64,000 nucleotides of DNA from Otis tarda. Lineage: Eukaryota > Chordata > Aves > Otidiformes > Otididae. Each line of letters starts with the position of its first letter. The first letter of the stretch is position 1. The notes under the pieces were generated by a model that worked only from the letters and a program-made list of their open reading frames with translations, was not told the DNA's origin and did no database searches. A program made the translations under genes and the position numbers. Below are positions 23,221-33,300 of the stretch, piece after piece. The stretch is taken from positions 44,027,371 through 44,091,370 of the forward strand of contig CM048557.1 of the NCBI GenBank assembly GCA_026413225.1. Reading direction: 5' to 3'.

Positions 23221-26200
23221 GCAAGATTGCTGTACCATCTTGCTTTTAGTCACCCCCTGGACCTTAAAGGTAGGATACATTTTCATCAGCCTCAGCACCA
23301 TGTCTTACTGTGTTTCCAAGGGATATCACATCCTCAGAAGAGTGTACAAGTGTCAGGCAGTAGTGAATCTGGTTCTGCATGGACCACATGCTGTTGTCTC
23401 ACCTGGTGCAGTCAGAGGGAAGCCAGACAATGTATTTGTCTTGTTTCTAAAATATATCAATATCTGAGATTTGCAAAGCAATTCTTATTTGTAAACATCG
23501 TGCAGTGGATTTGGTTTCTTAGTTCAGTACTCGATTTGCGAAAGTTGCACTCTTAACCACCTGATACATCAGCTACTACCTCTGATCCTCTCAGGGAGGT
23601 TGCCACCTGCAAAGTCGTTACTGGTATATATACTTAATTTATAGAAGCTATGGGTCTTCCAGTCACTGTAAAAACTCAAAAATCCATCTGCTTTTTTCAC
23701 TTTTCAGTCGGAGACTCTCAATAAGAATGAAAAGGTGGAGAGGTTCACATATGCTCCACATTTATACCTATGTTTACAGCAATTCTCTCTACAGTCAACA
23801 GGAAACAACTGTTTTAAAATATTCTGGTTTGCAGATATGAGGCTCATCTTCATCTTCTTGATGACCTTTCTTTGTTCTGTTCTTTTCCTGTATACCAATG
23901 TGACTGGAAACTCTCTGTGGTCTTTGGATCACAGTCTCTTCTGAATGGAAATTATTTCTCAAGAGAACACTAAAAGAAAACTTTGTGATAATGTAGGTTA
24001 ATTTTAATATGTAAAGGGAAAAGATTTTGTATGAAGTGTCTAGCTAGAACTTTTTAAGCCTCGATTCTGTAAGAAAATGAGATACATGATTACACAGTCT
24101 TTGTTTTCACCTTCTGATTTTTAGCTACTTTCAGCCAAATCTGACAGAAGAATAATGGTTGGATCCCTAACAGGGTTTCTCTCTTCTAGTCAGTTGCCAA
24201 TTTTTGTGAAACTCCTATGTCCCAGTCAAGGAAAAGTTGAGGAGAACTTTATTGGTAGCCATTAGTGTTTAGCAGGAGACAGGTGTGCAATAAGGTATCA
24301 CTACTGTCCAAATAATGGACCAAAAAATGTAGGTAAAGTGAGCTGCAGGTGTTGTAGTAGAAAGCTATAAAGGCTATAAGTAGAATACGTGAATTTAATG
24401 ATGACATTGGAAGGAATATGAGGTTGTTACTATGAGGAAAAGTGGTAAGAGGAAATTGTAAGAGACAGGCTGAAGATCAGTATCAGACAGGGCTTCATTA
24501 GTATTGCTGGTACAGAAGAAGTTGCTTGATTTTTTTACTGTTTTTTGAAGAAATAATTTTGCCCAAGGAATTACAAACATTTTAATGTCAATATAAACTT
24601 TTTTCTTTTTTTTTCTTTTATGTATCAAGATACTGCATCTAGTAGCAGAACTGCAAATTTTAAATCTATCAAGAGTAATACATCCAGGGTGGAGAGCTTC
24701 AATCATTTCTCTCTGTTGCTCTTTTTATGCTACATTTAAAGTGATGACATTAAGCCTTGAAGGGGTTTTAACTTATCAAATTAAAGTCTCTGCCCTTCAT
24801 TAGTTTTTAATAACATGAACACCAAATGATCTCTTGCAGTTTTGGGGAGAGTAGTGAAGATTAAAAGGATGGTATTGAATTATTGATGTTGAAAAGATAC
24901 TGGCACCAAAACCACCTCTCATAGTTTTAAACTCATTCACTTTTGTGGTCAAAGATTCATTCAGTGGCATTTCTGACTTGGAAAAAATTTAAGAAATTTT
25001 TTTGTTTGTTTTATTAACAAAGTCAAAGAGAATTGAGTCTTATTTTCAGATACTTGGAATAATTCCACTTATTTATCTTTAGAAGAATACTCTGTTTAAT
25101 ATTTCAATCTTAAAATCTTTTTAGATACATGTTCTTTATGGACATACTTCAGAACAGAAAGGTTAAAAAAACTAAATATATAAAAAATAATCATAGAAAT
25201 TGTCACATAAAACAAAATTATATGCAAAAATAATTTTATTTGTATTTTTTACTGTCATATTATTTTCTACTCCTTCCATCTTTTGATGTGCCTCTGAAAA
25301 GTACATTGAACTTCGCATTCTTCTCTTCCATGTTTCCATACAAGTTAATACTTCTTTCTTCTCACATCTTACACCATAACCTCAACATAACGCAGCTTTC
25401 TTCTGTTCCCCGTTCTCAGAAATGTTTTCATTTGTCTTCCCTCATTGTTTTCCTAACTTATCCTTCCTTTTTTTCAGCCTGGATGTTTGTTTCTTCTTCA
25501 TCTGTCTCAGCCACTTCATTGGGCCAACAAGAGCCTGAACATCCCCAAAGACCTTTGTCCCATGCTAAGAGCTGTACCTAAGATACTGGTATTTTCGTGT
25601 ATGTTGGCTTTAGTTGTTCTGTGAAGCAGAAAGATTACTTCAGGTCCCCACTAATCAAGCGGAAAATGGATGACATGAGCAAGATGTGAAAAGCTCATTG
25701 GTAGCCCCTGGAGAAGTATTGCATTCAAAGTTGACAAATTGCAGGGGATTTAAGGAGTGCATGATAGGGCAAGCAAATGGTCTTGCTTTCAGCAACGTTA
25801 TTCATCAGAACATTTGTCCTTTCAGAAAGGCAGGTTATTTAGAAAATACTTATGAGTATTGTGTATGTGCACAATTGTACAGTGTCATTCTATGATTCTA
25901 TGATTTGCTATACATGCAAAAAGCTATGCTGAAGTAACCAGTTAATCAAGAGTTAACCTCAGTTCTGGCATTTCTGAAGCGAGCGTCTTCATTTACTCCC
26001 CTTTCCCCTGAAACAGTATGTTAACATTTTTCATTATAGGATCATGTGTGCTTTATTTCACAGCATTTCTGCTCCACACAGTATCCAGAGAACAGCCAAT
26101 CAATATATTTTTTTATCTTCTTTGTTCATTATGTGTGCCAATCCCTTGTTTACTGGATACTGTTCAAACCTTTCCCTGAAAACAGATTTTTGAGTAACCA

Positions 26201-27019
26201 TTATGGGGATTTTCTGTAGTATTCAATGCTATAAGAACCAAAGGTTTAATAAACAATGACTTAATGTATTCCTGCAGGAGTATTTTCTTCATTCTTCATG
26301 GGGAAACCAAGGCATGGAGAAAGTAAGGTTAGAAGTATCCACAAATTTTACATGTCTGTTTGAGACATACAAGACTTTACCTTTAAAATATTTATCATTC
26401 ATAAATTTGTAGCACTTAGGGCAAACCCAGAATATATTTTTATGCAATTTAGTTGATATTCTGAATATCACAGATCATTGCTTTCACCAGTTCTCCCTCT
26501 ATTGAGCCCAGAAATTTGTTTGTTTAAACCTGCTTTCCAGAAAGGTATCTAGGTCTGATGTAAAAATTCCAAGAGGTGGGGAGACAACTATTTTCCTTTG
26601 ATAGTTTGTTCCAGTGATTCAAGTTACCCTCACTCAACTAAATTAAAAAAAATTCTTTCATCTCCTGTATTTTCTGTCCATTTATCAAGAGACAATGAGA
26701 ATCAGTAGCAACACAAAACTATTCTGTTTCTGGTACTTGATTTACCTTGTTCAGAATTAGCACATCTCTGTAGATCTTTGCTGAGTACGCATATCCTCAG
26801 GGTTTTTATAATTCAAACAGAATAAACTCTTTCACTACATGCCTTTTTCTCTGGTGCTTGTGTTAGCAGTACGGTTCTTTTCTGCATCTTCTCTGGGTTT
26901 TTAACATATTTTTGTCTTAGAATCTGGGCACAGATGCATATGCATTTTTGTATCATTGTTTCTTAGTGTCATACGTAAAGTAAAATCACCTTAATTTCTT
27001 CATGGAGATACTTACTATT
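23221..27019 (+). other. MIPOL1: MIPOL1 intron segment, nothing firm recognised
   Basis: AT-rich, partly pyrimidine-rich (25240-25480) intron. A stretch near 26295-26330 (GGGGAAACCAAGGCATGGAG) faintly recalls the MIR core but is too short to call. CATTCTATGATTCTATGATT at about 25887-25906 resembles the octamer tail of a CR1 3' end without a CR1 body attached. Confidence 0.55.
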
Positions 27020-27345
27020 TGTCATGGTTTAACCCCATCAGGCAGCTAAATACCACACAACCATTTACTCACTTTCCCCCAGTGAGATGTGGGAGAGAAC
27101 TGGGGAAAAAAAAAAACAAACAAAAAAAACCACAAAACAAAACAAACAAACAAACAAAAAAAACGGTAAAACTCATGCATTGAGATGAAGCCAGTGTAAA
27201 AGGACAGAAAATTAAGGCAATAATAATAATAACAACAGTAGTAATATCTACAAAACAAGTGATGCACAGTGCAATTGCTTACCACTTGCTGACCAGTGCC
27301 CAGTCAATCCCTGAGCAGCAGCCCCCTGGCCAGCTTTTCCCTTAG

Positions 27346-27353
27346 CTTATATA
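27346..27353 (-). promoter_or_regulatory. TATA box of the minus-strand LTR
   Basis: TATATAAG on the minus strand, in the expected U3 position upstream of the R-like region. Confidence 0.6.
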
Positions 27354-27421
27354 CTGAGCATGACATCATATGGTATGGAATATCCCTTTGGGCAGTTTGG
27401 ATTACCTGTCCTGGTTGTGTC

Positions 27422-27460
27422 CCCTCCCAGCTTCTTCTTTTAGAGAAGAAGCTGGGAGGG
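27422..27460. repeat. Perfect 17-bp inverted repeat with 5-nt loop in U3
   Basis: The left arm CCCTCCCAGCTTCTTCT (27422-27438) and right arm AGAAGAAGCTGGGAGGG (27444-27460) are exact reverse complements separated by TTTAG. The LTR at 22757 has an ordinary AGGAAGCTGGGAGGG at the matching place with no second arm. The palindrome therefore seems to be private to this copy. Confidence 0.95.
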
Positions 27461-27629
27461 CAGGGCCAGTATGAGAAGTTGAAAAATCCTTGGCTTAGTT
27501 TAAGCACTGCTTAGCAACAACTAAAACATCAGTGTGTTATCAACATTATTCTCATCCTAAATCCAAAACACAGCACTACACCAGCTACTAGGATGAAAAA
27601 TTAACTCTGTCCCAGCCGAAACCAGAACA

Positions 27630-27645
27630 ATTTCCACCCCTTATT
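27630..27645 (-). other. Polypurine tract of the endogenous retrovirus
   Basis: On the minus strand a purine-rich TAAGGGGTGGAAAT abuts the LTR start TGTTCTGG directly, as expected for the plus-strand DNA synthesis primer. This confirms the orientation and that the neighbouring LTR is the 3' one. Confidence 0.75.
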
Positions 27646-28080
27646 CTATACCATCTCCGTTGTGCCCAACTCTCACACTTTCCAATGCATCCCAATTAAT
27701 TACCACTACCTTTCCTGTCCTTTGATATATACACAGAGATTATTATTCCCTTAGTCTATGCACCATCCCTCTAAAATGCCCACTGAGCTCATTTAGTCCA
27801 TGACTTTGGACTCCATCTGTCATAACTGTTGTTCAGGGCAGGAGAGATGGTATGTAGTGTTGGATTGTTGCATGCTGAAGCCAGTTCTGGTTCCATCATT
27901 GCTGCACTTTGCTCAGTTTCATCAAAAGTCATTCTTCATTAATCTGGATGATTCTTACTGTAATACTGTTGAGATGATGTATAGCAACCATAGTAGTGAT
28001 GACACACCATATTCTGTAACAATTAACATAATAAAATTCAAATTATTTGCTATTCTCCTCCAAAATCAAATCTTCTTGAG
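27646..28080 (-). other. ERV region between pol remnant and 3' LTR
   Basis: About 430 bp of proviral sequence with no recognisable envelope frame on the minus strand. Either this family lacks env or env is deleted here. It contains only short frames. Confidence 0.55.
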
Positions 28081-28103
28081 GTACATATTGGACTTCCCTG
28101 TCC

Positions 28104-28289
28104 TTACACATTACCCACCGAGTGCACCCAGGTCCTTGAGCAAAAGCAATCCCATGGATGGGTTTGCCTTTGCCTGAGACAGGAATAACCCAGACTGTCT
28201 TCTCCAGCATATTTTTTAATAAGCACTACAGGGACATTATCCCCTTCTGCAGTACACTTTTGACAGGGCAGGGCTGTGGCCACCCCCAT
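28104..28289 (-). pseudogene. Integrase C-terminal tail remnant of ERV pol
   Basis: The minus-strand frame holds GDNVPVVLIKK and a Trp/Cys-containing stretch that I associate with the extreme C-terminal end of pol in this ERV group. It follows RNase H almost directly, so the zinc-binding and catalytic DDE parts of integrase are absent. This is a large internal deletion with its junction near 28270-28290. Confidence 0.6.
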
Positions 28290-28429
28290 AGGGCATTTGC
28301 TACCATCCGTGAGTCAGTATAGAGATAAAGTACTGGCAGTTTTTCTCGTTCAGCAGTATCTAAAGCCAGATGGACGGCTTTCACCTCTGCAGACTGACTC
28401 GATTCACCTTCTCCTTCATCAGTTTCCAC
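28290..28429 (-). pseudogene. RNase H remnant of ERV pol
   Basis: RNase H would degrade the RNA strand of the RNA/DNA hybrid during reverse transcription. The minus-strand frame contains SQSAEVKAVHLALD, whose Glu is a catalytic-type acidic position, and YLYTDSRMVANALWGW, with the TDS motif carrying an active-site Asp. The N-terminal Asp-containing part is not visible in frame. Sequence similarity stops after the WGW segment, where the integrase deletion begins. Confidence 0.8.
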
Positions 28430-29274
28430 AACTTATCTGATAGGACTCTATACAGTAGCCTTCCACCTTTTATGCTTTCCCAGAATACAACAGGACCCAT
28501 CAGTGAATACAGCGTATTTTTTCTCATTTTCTGGTAGTTTATTATACAGTGGGGCACGCGTTACTTCCTATTCTGGTGATATTCTGAAACCTTTGTCTTC
28601 TGGCCAGTCCATAATCACTTCCAAGATTCCTGGGCAACTGAGGCTTCCTGTTCAAGCTAGTTGTGTGATCAGTGCAACCCACTAAGTCCACGTAGCATCA
28701 CTTGCATGATGTGTAGAGGGGAACCATCCCTTTGAACATCCAGCCCAGCACCGACTGTCAGGGTGCCAGGAGTAACTGTGCGTCAGTACCAGCCACTTTG
28801 GAAGCAACTCAAACTCCTTCATATGCTGCCAATATCTTACTGTCAATTGCAGTATAGTAGGCCTCAGATCCCCTGTATTTCTGAGTCAAAAACCCTAGGG
28901 GTCGACCTCGAGTCTCCCCTGATGCTTTCTGCCAGAGACTCCAGGTAGGGTCATTCTCCCTGACTGCGGTGTAGAGCACATTTTTTACACCTTGCCCTGC
29001 CCAGACTGGACCAAAGGCTGCTGTATAAACAATCTCCCATTTAACATGTTAAAGGCTTGTGGTTACTCAGGGCCCCATTTGAAATAATTCTTTTTCCAGG
29101 TCACTTGATAAAGAGGGCGTACAATCACACTGTAATTTGCAATATGGATTCTCCAAAAACCCAAAATGCCTAAGAAGGCATATGTTTCCTTTTTGATAGC
29201 TGGTGGGGACACAGCTTTTATTTTGTTTATCACATCCATTGGGATCTAATGATGTCCATCTTGCTGTTTTATTC

Positions 29275-29562
29275 CTAAAAATGGATCTCCTGTGCAGATC
29301 CTTTGACCTTAATTTGTTTTATGGCAAAACCAACTTTCAGAAGGATTTGGACTATTTTCTTTCCTTTCTCAAAAACTGCTTCTGCTGTGTTGCCCGATAC
29401 AACAATGTCATTAATGAATTGCAGGTGTTCTGGAGCTTCACCCCATTCCAGTGCAACCAGATCAGTCCACGGCAAGTAGCGGGACTGTGTTTTCACCCCT
29501 GAGGCAGTTGATTCCAGGTGTACTGGACGCCTCTCCAAATGAAAGCAAACTATGGCCTGCAC
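29275..29562 (-). pseudogene. Reverse transcriptase remnant with altered YxDD box
   Basis: This 95-codon minus-strand frame covers the RT palm and beginning of the thumb. The catalytic YxDD-type box reads FIND at 29407-29418, so the first of the two aspartates is replaced by Asn. It is followed by a helix-forming stretch (AEAVFEKGKKIVQILLKVGF). RT sequence continues upstream on the minus strand to about 29800, but in broken frames. Loss of an active-site Asp together with frameshifts indicates a dead enzyme. Confidence 0.85.
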
Positions 29563-30031
29563 TCTGCTGCCAAAGGGATTGAGAAAAACACATTGGCGAT
29601 ATCAATGGTGGCATATCACTTGGCTGCCTTTGACTCCAGTTTGTTTTGAAATTTTAGCATGTCCGGCACGGCAGCACTCAGCAGTGGTGTGACTTCGTTC
29701 AGGCCACAATAGTTCACTGTTAGTCTCCACTCTCCATTAGACTTTTGCACTGGCCATATGAGGCTGTAAAAGGATGATCACTCCCTGGCTCTCCAGTTGA
29801 CTAATCAGCTTATGGATGGGAGTCAGGGAGTCTCCATTGGTGCGATATTACCGCCGGTGCACAGTTGTGGTTATGATCGGCACCTGTTGTTCTTTGACTC
29901 TCAGTAACCCCAGAACAGAAGGGTCCTCCAAAAGACCAGGCAAGGTGGACAGTTGTATAATTTCCTGCATCTCCAAGGCATCTATAGCAAAAACCCACTG
30001 GTACCCTTTTGTATCCTTAAAATACCCTCTC

Positions 30032-30283
30032 CTAAGGCAGTCTATGCCAAGGATGCCTGGAGACAGTCACAGTGGGGTGCTTTTGACATTTGTTCCCAGT
30101 TAGACTCACTTGAGCTTCCAATACAGTTAGCTGTTGGGATCCCCATGTCATGCCAGAAATACAGATAGGTTCTACCCCTTTATAGCTTGATAGGTTTAGG
30201 GTACACTGTGCATTGGTGTCCACTAGAGCCTTATACTTCTGTGGGTCTGATGTGCTTACTGTAAATACACCAAAAGATTGCAT
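30032..30283 (-). pseudogene. Retroviral aspartic protease remnant
   Basis: This 83-codon minus-strand frame contains KALVDTNAQCTL, the position of the retroviral protease active site. The usual Asp-Thr/Ser-Gly triad reads Asp-Thr-Asn, so the Gly is lost. It precedes the RT remnant in the normal order. Sequence upstream (above about 30350) no longer resembles the provirus. Confidence 0.7.
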
Positions 30284-30350
30284 TTTCGCAGTTTTTCCAC
30301 AGCATTATACTGTCACCTTGGATTGCAGTCCCAGATCTTTTTAAGACTCA

Positions 30351-33300
30351 GTGCTTTTCAAAATACAGTTACCCTTTCTGTAAGCGTAGCCTCTGTTCAC
30401 TGTTCTTAGACTGAGAGTTTTGCATTTGGTTTTATTAAAATACACTTGATTTGAATATGCCTAGCTACCAAGTGGTCCAGAACATTGTTCTGTCAGCATT
30501 ATTTACTTACATTCTTTATTATTCATGGACATTACGAGCAGTATCTACCTAGTTCCGAGTAATTGAAAGATACATTGATTAAAAGTATTTTTCATCTTTG
30601 AACATGGGATTTTGGTGGGTTTTTTTAACTATCAGCCCATTCTGAACCCACTGAAGAAGTTTTTTCTTTATAGTGTGTGGTGATTTTTTTTTAATCAATC
30701 TGTGATATCTGACAAGTCAAAACCTGACAAATTTCTGTACAGCATCTACTTCTGATTTCATTAGAGAAGGAAATCAGATTTGTTGGGCAATATCTATTTT
30801 ACACAAAAACATGTTGACTGGGAGTAATTATATTCTTTCATTAAAATCTGTATTAACTGAATCCAGTGTTTTCACATATTTGTCCCAGTCTTAATCCCAC
30901 TAGTCTTTTTTTTTTTTAATGTTGGCACATTATTAGTGCTCTTCCAGCCTTTGGGAATGTCCTAGTATTTTAAAGTTAACAGAGATCTTCTCTAACAACC
31001 TTGCAACACCTAAAGTGAAAATTGTCTGAGTCTGTAAAAGTAAAACTTATCCCTCCTTGATTTCTAATAATCTGAAAAGTGCTTATTCATTCTATTTAAA
31101 CTGTAAGTATATCATTCTGGTTTTTCCAAAGACAGACCAACTTATATACTGAACACTACTGGGGTTTTTTTTGCATTACGATTTATGGTATAGGTATTCC
31201 AAACTTGGAATGGGCTTATATGTTCACTGCTCCTCTCAAAATGAGAAATCCTTACTATCTATAGTCCTGCCAATTATGCATTTTTCCTTAGTGCCTTTAG
31301 CTACTCTTATCACCTGGCATCATTTCAGAACTTCTACCTTTTAGGATGTATTTATACTTTTTTCCTCTGTAGTTTTGTGACTTTATGTCATACGTTTGCT
31401 TTATTTACTTTCCACGTGAATAAGGGGTTCTACTTGCGCTTGGTTGTGAGGTCAAATTTTTTTATAGCCACCCTTAAGAGACTTTTCAGTTTTCTGTCCT
31501 GCTCTTCTGTCCTTTTTTCTCCCAGTTTTGAAGTACTTCCTGTACTTGTTCGAGTGTTTCTGTGCATGTAAAGATTTTGGTTGTTTTTTCCCATGTGAAA
31601 TTCAATCACTTTATTATCACTTATTTTTTAGTATTTCTTAATCTCCAGTACAGTGATTAACATGTCCTGTATAATAATAAGATTGTTCACCTCATGCTCG
31701 TAAATGATATATGGGTTTTGAAAGTGTGTAATACTAGTTTATAATTGTCCACATAAGGCTCCCAGAATATGGGTCCTAAACTGAAGTCCCCTGTAGCATC
31801 ATTATTTTCCTTTCCAAAGATTATACATATGTGCTGAAGAAAAACTTGTCCTGTACCCTAGTTAATTTGCTGACCAGGAAGTCTTTCTTAAGTTATGTTA
31901 GTTAGCATATTGACCTCTACTTATTCAAGAGCTGTGGTCCTGTGTTACTGATCACTCTAAAAGGAATAATGGCATGGCTGGGTTTTTTTAAGGTATCCTA
32001 TTCCCGTACTGCCTCTCTTATCCTTCCTGTTAATCAGAGATTTTAACATGCCCATTGTCGACCAGGTCTTAGTATTGCTGATTATATAAAATTTGTTCTC
32101 ATCAATGAGAATTTCCTCTTGCTCCTTACCCAGATTCTTAGGATCAATACATAAACAATTGAAGAGATTCTTTTCATTATATTCTTTACCACATTGGTTC
32201 AACTTGCTCGTTAGATGCTGAATTTGAGCATGTACCTCATTTGCCTTCCAAATAACCTCCCCTTGTGTTGCTGATTTAATATCCTGGCTGCTCCAGCTAG
32301 TTTCCAACTGAGAAGATTAGCCTCCTACTTGTGTGGTGTAGGCCGTCCTGTTCATACAGTCTCTCCTTTCACTGATGTGCTGTTTCACGGATCTAAATCT
32401 GCTTCTTTTCAGTCATGGATGACAGGCAGAAAATGCTGGAAATAAGCTTTCTCACTTGTGATAACTGTGGATAGCCACTTACATTTTAATTTTCCTCTTA
32501 ATTGTTTTCAGCGCAGTTGAAGCCTCCGGTAATTTCATCTGAGGTCTGACGTGAAGGCATTATATAGCATTTATGTCCTGTCTCCCATTGACTTCAATTG
32601 CAGTTGTGAGAGCATGGTACTTCTGCAGATTAGACGTGAGGGATTTATCTTGCACAGTCAGAAAATGGGTAGCATACTATGAATCCCTGTGAAAACTTTC
32701 AGTTAATTCATGCTAAGGTGCCTTGACCAAAGGATGGATAGATCCCATGGTTACTGAGCAGCATTCAGCTCCATTAAATATAAAACATATTTGGTCTTTT
32801 ACTGTGGTCTCTTTTCAATGGCTACAACAAAAGAAGCAGGAATAGGTAGGTAACAAGCTCTTTCACTGGGCACAGATGATTCATGCCCAGGTGTAGGTCT
32901 ACCCTGTGCAACAATTAGAAAGTCTGGGGAAAAAAAAATGTTCATGCAGTTAAAAGTAGAATCACGATGTGTATGTATTGGTAACCTTACATCTGGCATT
33001 TCCTAATATCTCTGCACTTGACTTCATGACCTCATTAATATTGTGCCAGGAAAAGTGTTCGCTCACCCAGCTTTGGCTGCCACTTGTCGGGCCTGTACTT
33101 ATAGTTGATACAGAGAGGGGGACATATCGCAACAGGGCAGTTCTTCTCCCCCAAAGATAAATGCAGAAGACAGGTGAAATGTTCTTTCTAAGTGCCTGGT
33201 TCACTTAAACCTTAGGTGGCTGAAAGTAGGGGAGATAAATGGCATCCTGTCTCTGTGTGTAATATTTGTGTGTATAATTATACACATAGGTCTGTATGGA

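Larger units (their letters stand above)
27020..27629 (-). mobile_element. 3' LTR of a minus-strand endogenous retrovirus
   Basis: The element has inverted terminal dinucleotides. On the minus strand it starts TGTTCTGGTTTCGGC and ends GTTAAACCATGACA. It contains a TATA box (TATATAAG, + strand 27346-27353) and an A-rich expansion (+ strand 27103-27165). A perfect hairpin in U3 is listed separately. On the 5' side, relative to the provirus, it is preceded by a purine tract and a decayed pol, so it is the 3' LTR. It belongs to the same broad family as the copy at 22757. It lies antisense to MIPOL1. Confidence 0.9.
27646..30350 (-). mobile_element. Internal part of a 5'-truncated endogenous retrovirus
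   Basis: Minus-strand order, 5' to 3': protease remnant (30283-30032), RT (about 29800-29275), connection region, RNase H (28429-28290), a short integrase tail (28270-28104), non-coding, polypurine tract, LTR. No gag and no 5' LTR are seen beyond about 30350, so the 5' half is gone. Many stops and frameshifts break pol. The arrangement and the LTR type resemble the ERVL-like class of bird endogenous retroviruses; the class assignment is from general resemblance only. Confidence 0.85.

Noticed and set aside
25240-25581. 113-codon hydrophobic open frame, membrane-protein-like
   Set aside because: The hydrophobicity comes from a pyrimidine-rich tract read in a T-rich frame, and there is no conserved motif or splice context.
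25880-25910. CATTCTATGATTCTATGATT as a CR1 terminus
   Set aside because: The octamer tail is present, but no CR1 3' UTR precedes it, so I could not define an element; it may be an extreme truncation.
26290-26335. MIR-like GGGGAAACCAAGGCATGGAG
   Set aside because: Only one block of the MIR consensus is present, which is not enough for a call.
27800-28177. 125-codon + strand open frame
   Set aside because: It lies antisense to the end of the retroviral pol region and has no motif of its own.
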